In this document: positions 44,657-53,556 of the stretch, piece by piece
Layout of the letters: every line of letters begins with the position of its first letter
Position numbering within the stretch: position 1 is the first letter of the stretch
From: Streptomyces atroolivaceus
GTDB lineage: Bacteria > Actinomycetota > Actinomycetes > Streptomycetales > Streptomycetaceae
Assembly (NCBI RefSeq): GCF_000717025.1
Contig: NZ_JNXG01000006.1
Coordinates: 248,001 to 312,000, forward strand
Direction of reading: 5' to 3'
Length of the DNA stretch: 64,000 bases
Made by a program: the position numbers and the translations under genes
The notes under the pieces: model-generated
Seen by the model: the letters and a program-made list of their open reading frames with translations, nothing else
Databases searched by the model: none
Told to the model about the DNA's origin: nothing

Positions 44657-46189
44657 ATGTCACAGCCGCCCATGCCACCCGTTCCGCCTGCGGCACCGGG
44701 TCATCCGGCTCAGGGGCCTCCCGGATTCGGGCCGCCGCCATACACGGGTGGGCCCTACGGCACCCAGCCGCCGTACGGGCCCGTCCCACCCCGGTTCCAG
44801 CAGATCCCCAGCCCTCCGGCTGGGGGCAAGAAGCACCGGAGAGCGGTCATCGCGGGCTGCGTCACTGCGGCCTTGGCCGTCGTGGCCGCCTGCACCCTCG
44901 CGTTCTTCCACTTCGATGACGGGCAGCAGTCGGCTGAAGATGCGAAGGGGGGCGCGTCTGCGAAGGCGTCAGCTATGGCCGACCCCACGCAGAGCCGCGT
45001 ACTGCTGAACGTGCCGCCGCCGGAAGAAGACGTCGAAGCCGAAACCCACAGGGGGGATGGTGCATGGGTGACGTCACACTCCTACGTCACGGGCGGTCTC
45101 TTCTCCGTCGTCGGCTACGACCTGGACAGCGGAAAGCAGACCTGGAAACTGCCGCTGGACGGTGATCTGTGCCGCGCGTCCAAGGACGCGAGTAGCAGGG
45201 GCTACGTGGCTGTGGTGCTCGCCGGGTCCAAGAAGCCGTACAGCAAGTGCACCGAGGTCGCTGTGATCGACATCAATCACGGCCGCAAAGTCTGGCAGAA
45301 GACGGTCGCCTCGGATTCCACCGCCACCATGGGGCTGGACCTCAGCGTCGCCATCAGCGAGAGCTTCGCCGCGGTCGGATGGGCGACGGACGAGGCGGAG
45401 GAGTCGTGGGGTTTCGCCATCGACACCGGCAAAACCGTGTGGGACTCCGCCCCGCCGGGTTGCGACTACGAGGAGTACGTCGGCGGCAGCACAATGGCAG
45501 GTCTCGCCTGGTGCGACGACCGTTTCGCGGTGTCACAGCGTGATCCGCGTACGGGTAAACCGTCGCGAACCGTGAAGCTACCGGAGGACTTGGGGTATCC
45601 GTATCTGGCCTCGGCCGACCCGCTGGTGGTCGCCTCCTACGTGGGCGATGAGGACAACCAACTGGACGCGAACCGGCTGTGGACGTTCAACACGGACGGC
45701 TCGGTCAAGGCGACCATCAAGGTCGATGACTACGTCCCCGGCTGTCAGAGCGGCACCGGCACCGGGTGCGGCGCTTTCGTGGCCACGCAGGACACCCTCT
45801 ACATCGGCAGCGACGAGGAGCACCTCACCAGCGGGAACCACCTCGCCGCATTCGACATGAGTACGGGCAAGCGCAAGTGGACCGTGGACGGCGTGGGCTG
45901 GTCGGTCACGCGGCCCCTGCGCGCCGACGACACGGGTGTGATCGTCTTCAACCACGCCGGCCAGAACCGGGACGGCAGCGGTGTATTCCATCTGGCTGCC
46001 GCAGACGGCAAGCAGACCGTTCTCCTGAAGCAGTCCAAAGGCTTCGCGATCTCGGACACGACGGCGCAACTGTCTCCGGAGACCATGAGGGATCCAATTC
46101 TCTACGAAGACGGACGCCTGTTCTTCCACCGCGCCTCAGGCTGGTTCATGGAAGACATCCCCATGACCTACATCCTCACGACCCACTGA
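44657..46189 (+). CDS. Membrane-anchored PQQ-type beta-propeller protein
   Basis: 510 residues from ATG 44657 (AAGGACC upstream). A Pro/Gly-rich cytoplasmic N-terminus (1-58), one membrane segment (about 62-84, AVIAGCVTAALAVVAACTLAF), then an extracytoplasmic propeller whose blades carry the PQQ-repeat pattern DxxTGKxxW: DLDSGKQTWKLP, DINHGRKVWQK, DTGKTVWDS, DMSTGKRKWTVDG. It has no PQQ-enzyme active site and is probably structural or sensory, as is common for Streptomyces proteins with this layout (similar to propeller ectodomains of kinases). It is a single gene ended by a clear terminator. Confidence 0.85.
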   Translation: MSQPPMPPVPPAAPGHPAQGPPGFGPPPYTGGPYGTQPPYGPVPPRFQQIPSPPAGGKKHRRAVIAGCVTAALAVVAACTLAFFHFDDGQQSAEDAKGGASAKASAMADPTQSRVLLNVPPPEEDVEAETHRGDGAWVTSHSYVTGGLFSVVGYDLDSGKQTWKLPLDGDLCRASKDASSRGYVAVVLAGSKKPYSKCTEVAVIDINHGRKVWQKTVASDSTATMGLDLSVAISESFAAVGWATDEAEESWGFAIDTGKTVWDSAPPGCDYEEYVGGSTMAGLAWCDDRFAVSQRDPRTGKPSRTVKLPEDLGYPYLASADPLVVASYVGDEDNQLDANRLWTFNTDGSVKATIKVDDYVPGCQSGTGTGCGAFVATQDTLYIGSDEEHLTSGNHLAAFDMSTGKRKWTVDGVGWSVTRPLRADDTGVIVFNHAGQNRDGSGVFHLAAADGKQTVLLKQSKGFAISDTTAQLSPETMRDPILYEDGRLFFHRASGWFMEDIPMTYILTTH

Positions 46190-46205
46190 CCTTCCGCGAA
46201 CTCCT

Positions 46206-46240
46206 GGAGGTCGTTCCCGCCAGGAACGACCTCCTCTTTT
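46206..46240 (+). terminator. Rho-independent terminator
   Basis: Perfect 12-bp stem (GGAGGTCGTTCC and complement), 5-base loop, followed by TCTTTT; 16 bases after the propeller gene stop. Confidence 0.9.
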
Positions 46241-46630
46241 CGTACTCAGGGCAAGCGACCGACCTCGCCGCAGTCCGCAACATGAGCCTGGTCCGAATGA
46301 ACGCCCACCTGCCGCAAGTCCATGACGTGTAGCCGTATTTCCGCTCTGCGCCGGCGGCGGGAGTAGCGCGCGACGGGCTCAAGGTCAGGTCGTGTCCTGA
46401 AATGCGAACAGGATGCCGATACCGAACCTGGTCAACGGCGGTATCGACTCGGATCTCGGCCCGCTCTCGCCGACGGCACAGGCGACGTCGCCCTCCACAT
46501 CGGCTACCGCACCACCTGACCTCTCGCGCCAGCCGGGATGGCGAGCGAGGTGCTCTCTCCGGCGCGGGGCGCCGTGGTGGCGACGTAGGTGTCCTCGTCG
46601 CTGCCGCGCAGCCACACCGCTGGACAGGTG

Positions 46631-46680
46631 CATGATCGCGAAGGGTGGGGCAGGCACTCTCACAGCCACGTCCCGGAGAC
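46631..46680 (+). repeat. 50-bp dispersed repeat, copy B
   Basis: Opposite-strand match of 38691-38741 (44 of 50 bases). It lies in the 860-base gene-free stretch 46241-47100, which shows no other feature I can name. Confidence 0.85.
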
Positions 46681-47100
46681 TCGGAACGGGCGTCTCCGAC
46701 GCCGTGGCCTCCACATCATGTCCGCCGCACCAGACGTGCTCGGCGTGCCCGGTTGTCGCGCCTCGTCCTGAGCAGCAGCCGACCCTCGTGGCCGACGTGG
46801 TCAGCCTCCACCGGGAGTATCGGCGCGGGGTCTCCCCCGGTGCGCTGTCGTCCCGTGGGAGCGCCGGCGCGTGAGGCTGTACGGCTCTGTCATTCCAGCC
46901 GCGCCGTGGAAATTCTCTCCGCGCAGCATGTACGGCAACTTCTCCAGTGCTCTTGGTCGGCTGGCCGGACAGCGCCGGAGGGGTTCCGACGTCGCGTCTG
47001 AGGCGCTCCGGCCGGTCTTCTGCGTGATGATTGACGGGAGAGTCATCGCCGCAGCAGACATGAGCCGGTGCCGCAGAGCGGCCCGAAAGGGGCGGCAGCC

Positions 47101-48039
47101 ATGCCCACGTCCAGAACGAAGCGATCGACCGCAGCCGCACTCGCCGCGCTCACGCTCGTCATCACCGCAGCCTGCAGCAGCTCGGGCGGAGGGAAGACAG
47201 CTCCCAGGACGACATCCGCACCACGCGCCGACATCCTCGCCGTGAAGATCGACAACGTAGCCGCGGCACGGCCGCCCACCGGACTCGAGAAGGCCGACAT
47301 CGTCTACGTGGAGCAGGTGGAGGCAGGCCTCAGCCGCATACTCGCCGTCTACTCCTCCGACCTGCCCTCCGTCATCGGCCCCGTACGCAGCGCTCGCGAA
47401 ACGGATCTGGAGCTGCTCCGGCAGTTCGACGAGCCCACGCTCGCGTACTCGGGCGCCCAGTCCGCCCTCCGGCCGTCGATCGAAGCGGCCCCCCTCGACG
47501 CGCTGCCGCCGTCGAAGGCACCGGATGCCTATTTCCGCAGCGGGGACCGCGCCGCACCGCACAATCTCTACCTGCGCCCGGGGAGGATCCCGCACTCCTC
47601 CACCGGGGTGAACGCGGCCGAGGACCTCGGGATCCGCTTCGCTGCGCCGCCCCCGGGCGGCACCCCCGTCCACGGGCGCACCGTGTCGTACCCGTCGGCG
47701 CAGTTCACCTTCACCTGGGCCGCAGACCGGGACCAGTGGCTGGTGAGCATGGACAGAACCCCGGCCCGTACGGCCTCCGGGGACCGGCTACGAGCCGCCA
47801 CAGTGGTCCTGCAGGATGTGGACGTGCAGCCTTCACGCTTCCGGGACCGAGGGGGAAACACCTCACCCTTCAGCGCGACCGTTGGAACCGGCTCGGCGGC
47901 CGTCCTGCGTGACGGCAAGTCGTACGACGTGGCATGGGAGCGGAGCACCGCCGAGTCGGCGACCAGCTTCACCACCGAGGACGGCGAGCCGATGACGTTC
48001 GCGACCGGCCAGGTGTGGATCGTGCTCGTACCGAAGTGA
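47101..48039 (+). CDS. DUF3048-domain lipoprotein
   Basis: 312 residues from ATG 47101 (GAAAGGGG upstream). The signal peptide ends in a lipobox LVITAAC with the lipidated Cys25, so it is anchored on the outer face of the membrane. The mature part has the two-part DUF3048 fold: VKIDNVAAARPPTGLEKADIVY and YVEQVEAGLSRILAVY, then VIGPVRSARETDLELL, and the C-terminal half with SATVGTGSAAVLRDGK and ATGQVWIVLVP. Function of the domain is unknown (YerB type). Single gene, with a hairpin directly after the stop. Confidence 0.9.
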   Translation: MPTSRTKRSTAAALAALTLVITAACSSSGGGKTAPRTTSAPRADILAVKIDNVAAARPPTGLEKADIVYVEQVEAGLSRILAVYSSDLPSVIGPVRSARETDLELLRQFDEPTLAYSGAQSALRPSIEAAPLDALPPSKAPDAYFRSGDRAAPHNLYLRPGRIPHSSTGVNAAEDLGIRFAAPPPGGTPVHGRTVSYPSAQFTFTWAADRDQWLVSMDRTPARTASGDRLRAATVVLQDVDVQPSRFRDRGGNTSPFSATVGTGSAAVLRDGKSYDVAWERSTAESATSFTTEDGEPMTFATGQVWIVLVPK

Positions 48040-48044
48040 CGCGC

Positions 48045-48082
48045 GGCCGCCGGAGAGTCCGCGCATGCGGACTCCGGCGGCC
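48045..48082 (+). terminator. Terminator after DUF3048 gene
   Basis: Stem of about 16 bp (GGCCGCCGGAGAGTCCGC against its complement, one 2-base bulge) with loop GCAT, six bases after the stop codon. Confidence 0.8.
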
Positions 48083-48107
48083 CCGGTGACGGCGAAGCGA
48101 CTCGGAC

Positions 48108-48320
48108 TCAGACGATGTCGATGATCGTGCGCAGTGCCTCGCCGGTGCAGGTCACTCTGGAACCGACCTCCATGGTGCAGTCCTGGACAGCTCCACCACA
48201 CCGGACGTCCTCGCCCGCCAGGTCGAGCAGGACGTCGACGGTATCGCCGTGCAGCTCACTGTCGAGGCGGAGGGACCGCAGGAGTAGAGCGCCGTCCGAT
48301 CTGCGTGCGCTGGGATGCTC
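48108..48320 (-). pseudogene. Small remnant downstream of the ArsO-like gene
   Basis: Minus-strand frame LLLRSLRLDSELHGDTVDVL, GEDVRCGGAVQDCTMEVGSR, CTGEALRTIIDIV ends in a TGA at 48108. It looks like the C-terminus of a real protein, but there is no start codon before it runs into the end of the flavoprotein gene. Family unknown. Confidence 0.4.
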
Positions 48321-48327
48321 AGCTGGG

Positions 48328-49725
48328 TCACGAGCCGCAGCAGCCGCCGGCCGGTGCCTTCTCGGTGACCGCGGCAGCGGTTACCACGGGGGCGCCTACG
48401 CCGAGCTGCACCAATGCGGGTTCCGGTGCGGCGCAGCACCCTGCAACCTCGCTCTGCGCCGCGGCAGGATCGTCGAACAGACCGGCGCCGCCGCAGACCC
48501 CGGTTTCGGGGAGGGTGAGTTCGACGCGGTCGGCCGCTTCGAGGTCGCCTGCGATGGCAGCAGCGACGGAGCGGACCTGCTCGTAGCCGGTCATGGCCAG
48601 GAAGGTGGGGGCACGGCCGTAGGACTTCATACCGACCAGGTAGACGCCTGGTTCGGGGTGGGACAGTTCGCGGTGGCCGTGGGGGTAGACGCTGCCGCAG
48701 GAGTGCTGGTTGGGATCGATGAGTGGGGCCAGCTCGGTTGGTGCCTGGAGGCGTTCGTCGAGGCCGAGGCGGATTTCGGAGAGGAATGTCAGGTCAGGGC
48801 GTAGTCCGGTCAGTACGACGACTTCGTCGACCGGGTCGAGCTCGCGGCCGTCTTCGCCGACCAGGACGAGGCGGCCCTTGACGTCCCGTTTGATGGCCTC
48901 GGTGCGAAAGCCCGTGACGGCATCGGCATGGCCTTGGTCGACAGCGGCCTTGGCGGCCAGGCCGAGAGCGCCGCGGGCGGGGAGCTGGTCGGCGTTGCCA
49001 CCGCCGAAGGTGGACCCGCTGATGCCTCGGCGCAGGATCCACACCGCGTGCGTGCCGGGCTCGTCCTGTGCGACGTCGGCGAGGCCGGCGAGCGCGGTGA
49101 AGGCGGAGGCGCCGGAGCCGATGACTGCGGTGCGCTTGCCGGCGTAGCGGGCACGGACGACGGGATCCTTGAGGTCTGGCACCCGGTAGGTGATGCGATC
49201 GGCCGCCGCGTTCTCGCCAAGGGCGGGCAGGCCGGAGGCGCCTGCCGGGCTCGGCGTGGACCAGGTGCCGGAGGCGTCGATGACGGCGCGGGCGAAGACG
49301 CGCTCCTCACCGTCCTGGGTGGTGAAGTGGACGACGAAGGGCTGGGATTCACGCTCGGCGTCGACGATGCGGTCACGCCCGCTGCGGGAGACGCCCGTGA
49401 CCGTAGCTTTGTACCGGACGCGGTCGCCCAGGGTGTCGGCGAGGGGCTGCAGGTACTGCGCGGCCCAGTCGCCGCCGGAGGGGTAGGTGCTCGCGTCAGG
49501 CTTGGTCCAGCCGGTCGGGGCCAGGAGCTCTTCGGCGGCAGGATCGATGAGCTCGCCCCAGGTCGAGAACAGCCGCACGTGGCTCCACCCGCGGACAGCC
49601 GAGCCAGCGGTATCGCCTGCTTCCAGGACGAGGGGCTCGATGCCGCGCTCGACAAGGTGGGCGGCGGCAGCCAGTCCGGTGGGACCAGCTCCGACGATGA
49701 CGACGGGAAGCTGCGGGGTGCTCAT
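48328..49725 (-). CDS. arsO: ArsO-like flavin monooxygenase/oxidoreductase with Cys-rich tail
   Basis: 465 residues from ATG 49725. FAD-binding VVIVGAGPTGLAAAAHLVERG at the N-terminus, a second dinucleotide fold TAVIGSGASAFTALAGLA in the middle, and VVLTGLRPDLTF / GVYLVGMKSYGRAPTF near the end: the flavin monooxygenase type seen in Streptomyces arsenic gene sets. The C-terminal tail carries GVCGGAGLFD, CCAAPE and a final GGCCGS, cysteine pairs suited to As(III) or another soft metal. Its role in arsenic chemistry is inferred from the family. A tiny Cys-rich gene is upstream; arsR, arsenite pump and reductase genes are absent from the window. Confidence 0.75.
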   Translation of the reverse strand: MSTPQLPVVIVGAGPTGLAAAAHLVERGIEPLVLEAGDTAGSAVRGWSHVRLFSTWGELIDPAAEELLAPTGWTKPDASTYPSGGDWAAQYLQPLADTLGDRVRYKATVTGVSRSGRDRIVDAERESQPFVVHFTTQDGEERVFARAVIDASGTWSTPSPAGASGLPALGENAAADRITYRVPDLKDPVVRARYAGKRTAVIGSGASAFTALAGLADVAQDEPGTHAVWILRRGISGSTFGGGNADQLPARGALGLAAKAAVDQGHADAVTGFRTEAIKRDVKGRLVLVGEDGRELDPVDEVVVLTGLRPDLTFLSEIRLGLDERLQAPTELAPLIDPNQHSCGSVYPHGHRELSHPEPGVYLVGMKSYGRAPTFLAMTGYEQVRSVAAAIAGDLEAADRVELTLPETGVCGGAGLFDDPAAAQSEVAGCCAAPEPALVQLGVGAPVVTAAAVTEKAPAGGCCGS

Positions 49726-49788
49726 GATGCTCGGTCTCCTCAAGAGGGCGAAGGGTCAGCGCGCGTGAGTGATGGCTGCAGGCAGGGC

Positions 49789-49926
49789 CTACTGCCTGCG
49801 CTCCGTCGCCCTGGCAGCGCTGTCGCCGACCTGGGCGCAGCGGTCGCAGCAGCTGACGCCGCCAAGGTGGCGGGTGATGCGGCGGGCTCGGGCCGCACTG
49901 AACGCGGTCCTGACTGTGGGCGCCAC
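49789..49926 (-). CDS. 45-residue Cys-containing small protein upstream of ArsO-like gene
   Basis: GTG 49926 is placed six bases after AAGGGA; ATG 49932 is in frame two codons earlier. The product (TVRTAFSAARARRITRHLG, then GVSCCDRCAQV) is basic with three closely spaced cysteines, CCxxC, typical of a soft-metal site. It precedes the flavoprotein gene by 63 bases on the same strand, so joint expression is likely. No family name known. Confidence 0.5.
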   Translation of the reverse strand: MAPTVRTAFSAARARRITRHLGGVSCCDRCAQVGDSAARATERRQ

Positions 49927-49985
49927 GATCATTCCCTTGATTTGATGCTTGTCGATATGAAGAAGCCTGCCACTTGCTTCGGCGA

Positions 49986-50001
49986 GTGTCAACATAGACA
50001 C
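49986..50001. promoter_or_regulatory. Candidate operator upstream of the arsO-like unit
   Basis: Inverted repeat GTGTC-aacata-GACAC, within an AT-rich stretch that also contains TTGATTTGATG and ACATGTC, as is common at ArsR/SmtB sites. It is 60 bases upstream of the small Cys-rich gene. The rest of the gap to 50376 holds nothing. Confidence 0.4.
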
Positions 50002-50376
50002 ATGTCGAATTCCGACGTGATGGAGCTCCCGGTTCCACAGGAGCAACCCGTGGTGCCACGCGGGTCCCGGCACGCCTTCCGCGAAGCGCCCCGAATCCAG
50101 CTTCACCGGGGTCGTCCACTCTGCCTCTGACCGTCAGCCGGCTCGGCGTCAGCGGCTGGCTTCGCTCCGAGCCTGTTGGGCACGCGGCACATCGCGTGGG
50201 CATCGAGTCCGAACATGGCGGGTGCATGTGCGCCGTGAGCGGTCCGTGGATCACGGGCGCCGATGCGTGCCTCCGTCCGTGGCTGCGGGTGAAGGGTGCC
50301 CGGGTGTGGTGTCCGGTCGGCCGGCAGGTGTCGGCCTGCCTTGGTGCCGGGCGGAGAGACCTGGCAGCAGCAGGCC

Positions 50377-50757
50377 TCAGACTGCGACGGAGAGGAGGTC
50401 CACCACGAAGACGAGTGTCGAGCCCGCCGGGATCAACGGCGAGGGTGACTGGTTGCCGTAGCCGAGGCGCGGGGGAACGATGATCTCGCGCCTGCCGCCG
50501 ACCTTCATCCCTCTGACCCCGCGGTCCCAGCCCTTGATGACCTTGCCACCGCCCACGGCGAACTTGAACGTCCGGCCCCGGTCCCAGGAGGTGTCGAATT
50601 CCTTTCCGGACTCGAAGGTGACTCCGACGTAGTGAACCTGGACAACCCTGCCCGGCTTCGCCTCGAGTCCGTCCCCGGCGACGAGGTCGCGGATCGTCAG
50701 CTCGGTGGGAGCGTCACCCTCCGGAAGGTCGATCTCGGGCTTCGCCAGTTCACTCAT
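50377..50757 (-). CDS. FKBP-type peptidyl-prolyl cis-trans isomerase
   Basis: 126 residues from ATG 50757 (GAGG upstream). Single FKBP domain: VVQVHYVGVTFESGKEFDTSW, FKFAVGGGKVIKGWDRGVRG, MKVGGRREIIVPPRLGYGN and IPAGSTLVFVVDLLSV (each quoted in part), with the FKBP pocket Asp, Trp and Tyr preserved. No signal peptide, so a cytoplasmic folding helper that catalyses prolyl isomerisation. It stands alone. The 490 bases upstream (50758-51248) hold no gene. Confidence 0.95.
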   Translation of the reverse strand: MSELAKPEIDLPEGDAPTELTIRDLVAGDGLEAKPGRVVQVHYVGVTFESGKEFDTSWDRGRTFKFAVGGGKVIKGWDRGVRGMKVGGRREIIVPPRLGYGNQSPSPLIPAGSTLVFVVDLLSVAV

Positions 50758-51248
50758 CGCAGCCTCATTCGCTCGCCGCCGGAAGCCCTCATACAGGCCA
50801 GCCAGGCGGATGGTCACTCCATGCAGTAGATCATCATGCTGCCGGAAGGCTGATCTCCTGAAGTGCATCGAGCCCGACGGAGCATCATGACCAGCGTGAC
50901 CGGGCGTGCTACGTCATCGGTGCGCCGCGCCCGTAGTAGATGACGGCAAGGGCCTGCTCCCCCGCGTCCGCGGGTATGGCCCCTTGGCGTCGCTTGGTGG
51001 CGCGTGGCCCGCTGCGCGGAAGGCCCGGTGAGACGGAGGACCTCCACTTCACGGGGGTGTAAGCGAAGGGGCAGGGGGCCTGTCCTCCATGGAAGCGACG
51101 CCCGAGTTGGCTCTGTGATGTGACGACTGCGACCTGCGGTCTCCGTAGCCTTCCACCTGGCCGCAGCGCGCGTGCCAGGGCGGTGGCGAAGAGATCCGAA
51201 AAGTTCAGTGACCATTCCCCTGCTCCTGCCCCATGGAGGGGAACAACC

Positions 51249-51440
51249 ATGAAGCAGGCAGCCAAGAGAGTTCTCGTCGCAGCGGTGACCGCTGCCGGCC
51301 TGTCATGGTGTGTCGTCGTTCCATCCAGTCGAGCACACCGGCCAGCACCCCGGCCACAACGATCGCCGTCACCGGGAGACCTCGGCCTTGACGGCCGCAC
51401 GGATCCGGCAGACGCGCAGCCCCAGGTATGCCCCGGATAG
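51249..51440 (+). CDS. Small secreted peptide (63 residues), possibly frameshifted
   Basis: ATG 51249 follows GGAGGGG by seven bases and opens a good signal peptide (KQAAKRVLVAAVTAAGLSWC). The rest is short and disordered, ending at 51440, but after about residue 28 a neighbouring frame reads STPASTPATTIAVTGRP, so a base may be lost. Either a small exported peptide or the stub of a longer Ser/Thr/Pro-rich secreted protein. Confidence 0.45.
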   Translation: MKQAAKRVLVAAVTAAGLSWCVVVPSSRAHRPAPRPQRSPSPGDLGLDGRTDPADAQPQVCPG

Positions 51441-51487
51441 AAGCGGCGCTCGAGGTCGACGACGTCAGGCGGTGTTCTCTTCACACT

Positions 51488-52939
51488 TCAGTGCTGAGGC
51501 GCCCTCTTGTCGGCCTTCCCCTGCTGGGCCTTGTTCGTGACCTCTCCTGCCTTCTTCGCTTGGCCGGGCGGGCTGTGTGGCCGGGCGGTCGGCGCCGCAC
51601 CCCGCGTTGTCGCTGCGGATGTGCCGTCGGTTGGTTCGATCTGCCCCGCCTTGCCTGATGAGCTGTGCGCGTCTGCGTCGCTAGCGGATTCCTTTTCCGG
51701 GCCCCGAGAATCGGGGTGGACGGTTTGGGCGTCAGTGCGCCCAGGGACCATGCCGACGGAAGCTGTGGGCTCAGAGGATGGCGCCGCCGTGGACGTCGCG
51801 TCCGACTTCTTCTGCCCTGCGCCGCCAGAGGGGCCCGCCTCTCCTGCGGGGGTGCTGGTAGCCCTGTTCGCGCTTCCGCCATTGCCTTGTGGCGGGGAGC
51901 TGCCGGTGACGGAGAGGGCGGTTGCCGTGACGGCGGCGACGGCGAGGGTCGCACCGGCCATGAGGGTGCGACCACGCGCGGGCGTGGTTCGGTGAGCGGC
52001 ACGTTTTCTACGGCCCATTGGATTCGTCTGCGTGTCCTCGGCCGTCTGCGATGACCCTTGACTGGCGATGAGACTGGTGACGGGCGCCGACGGTCCGGGT
52101 GCGATGTGTGCCTCCCCGGCCAGCGCCATCAGGGTACGCGCGCAGTGGTGGGCCGTTGGACGGTCCTGTTCGTCGAGGGCTGTCATGTCTCGCAGCAGAA
52201 TGCTCAGTTGTTCCGGCAGCCAGGGAGGCAGGACGGGGCGTCGGTGCAGGCGGGCGATCGCGGCTTCGAGGGGGCCCCCGTCGTACTCGAGCCTGCCTGT
52301 GAGGCATTCGAGGAGCACCAGACCGAGGGCGTATATGTCAGCGGGCCGGCCGACAGGCTCACCGAGTACCTGCTCGGGAGAGAGGTAGGCCGCGGTGCCG
52401 ATGAGTGTGCCGGTGGCGGTGTGGGCTGTTGCGTCCAGCAGCCGGGAAATGCCGAAGTCGGCGAGATGGGGCCGGTTCCTGGCATCCAGGAGAATGTTGG
52501 ACGGCTTGACGTCTCGATGGACGATTCCGGTTTCGTGTGCGTGAGCCAGCGCATCAGCGAGGTCCGCGCCGATTGCAGCAGTCGCTTCGGGCGGCAGCGG
52601 TCCCTCAGCGATGCGGGTCTTCAGGGTGTCACCTTGGATCAGTTGCATGACCAGGAAGGCGCGTCCATCGTGCTGCCCGGCGTCGTAGGCGGTGACAAGC
52701 CCAGGATGGTGCAGCCGGGCCAAGATCATCGCTTCGCTGTGCCAGGTCTCCTCCATGCCGATGCCGGCGTCGGGACGGAAGATCTTGACCGCTACCGGTC
52801 GTCGCAACCGCAGATCGTAAGCTCGGTGGACATGGGCAGCACCGCCTGAGCCGAGGAGCCTGTCCAGACGGTACCGGCCGCCCAGCACCTCGGCGGAGCA
52901 CCAGGAAGCTGTGGCCTGACCAACGTCACGAAGCCTCAT
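51488..52939 (-). CDS. Membrane-anchored Ser/Thr protein kinase without PASTA domains
   Basis: 483 residues from ATG 52939 (GGGAGAGG upstream). The kinase domain has the glycine loop GSGGAA at ~30, catalytic Lys52 in VAVKIF, HRDVKPSNILLD, DFGISRLL, SPEQ in place of APE, and ADIYALGLVL: all catalytic residues present, so it should be active. After ~295 a basic linker leads to one membrane segment (TLMAGATLAVAAVTATAL) and an extracellular Ser/Pro/Thr-rich low-complexity tail, with no PASTA or propeller sensor. It is a Hanks-type kinase of unknown signal. Alone; 52940-53515 holds no gene. Confidence 0.9.
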   Translation of the reverse strand: MRLRDVGQATASWCSAEVLGGRYRLDRLLGSGGAAHVHRAYDLRLRRPVAVKIFRPDAGIGMEETWHSEAMILARLHHPGLVTAYDAGQHDGRAFLVMQLIQGDTLKTRIAEGPLPPEATAAIGADLADALAHAHETGIVHRDVKPSNILLDARNRPHLADFGISRLLDATAHTATGTLIGTAAYLSPEQVLGEPVGRPADIYALGLVLLECLTGRLEYDGGPLEAAIARLHRRPVLPPWLPEQLSILLRDMTALDEQDRPTAHHCARTLMALAGEAHIAPGPSAPVTSLIASQGSSQTAEDTQTNPMGRRKRAAHRTTPARGRTLMAGATLAVAAVTATALSVTGSSPPQGNGGSANRATSTPAGEAGPSGGAGQKKSDATSTAAPSSEPTASVGMVPGRTDAQTVHPDSRGPEKESASDADAHSSSGKAGQIEPTDGTSAATTRGAAPTARPHSPPGQAKKAGEVTNKAQQGKADKRAPQH

Positions 52940-53515
52940 TGCCTCTCCCACTGCATCGAAGGGCGAATGCCCTCGGCGAGCCGCGACCGACGCGCCTGGG
53001 GACGCGGGTACCCACGAAGAGCGGGAGTACCCCACCTTCTCGCCGGCAGAGGCGCCTCAGGCTGACGCAAGTACGCGAGGAGGTGCGGTCGGCTGACGGA
53101 ATGGTGAGGAGACCGTGCGTGACCTGGCCGAGGGGAACCATCGACACGCACCCGAGACTCGACCCCGCCCGGACGCCCGGAATCCTGCCGGTCTGTCCCA
53201 GGTCCGGGCTCCCTGCGATCCTGCGCGAGCTCATCGGTGGCCCCGACCCGGCTGACGGGTTCATGCAGTGCGCCGCACAGCTGCCTACTCTCGCCGCTCA
53301 GCGGCCCGGCGCAGGTCGAGGACGACCGGGACGGCCCTGCCTCCTGTCCTCAGCAGTCATTCTGCAACCGGCGACGGGCGGCCCCTTCGCACGGCAGGCC
53401 TTCCGTGTCCTGTCCTGGGGGCGGTGCGCTCAGCGCCCGGCAGTCGGCCCGGCACGGACCTGCCGCTCATCAGCGGCAGGTCTCGCCGGACATGGCCCCC
53501 GGGCAGCGAGGCCGG

Positions 53516-53542
53516 GGCGCCCGCCCCGCGCGGGCGGGCGCC
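53516..53542 (-). terminator. Terminator after CtaG gene
   Basis: Perfect 11-bp stem GGCGCCCGCCC / GGGCGGGCGCC with a 5-base loop, 15 bases past the CtaG stop on the minus strand. Confidence 0.7.
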
Positions 53543-53556
53543 TCACTAAGACTGAT

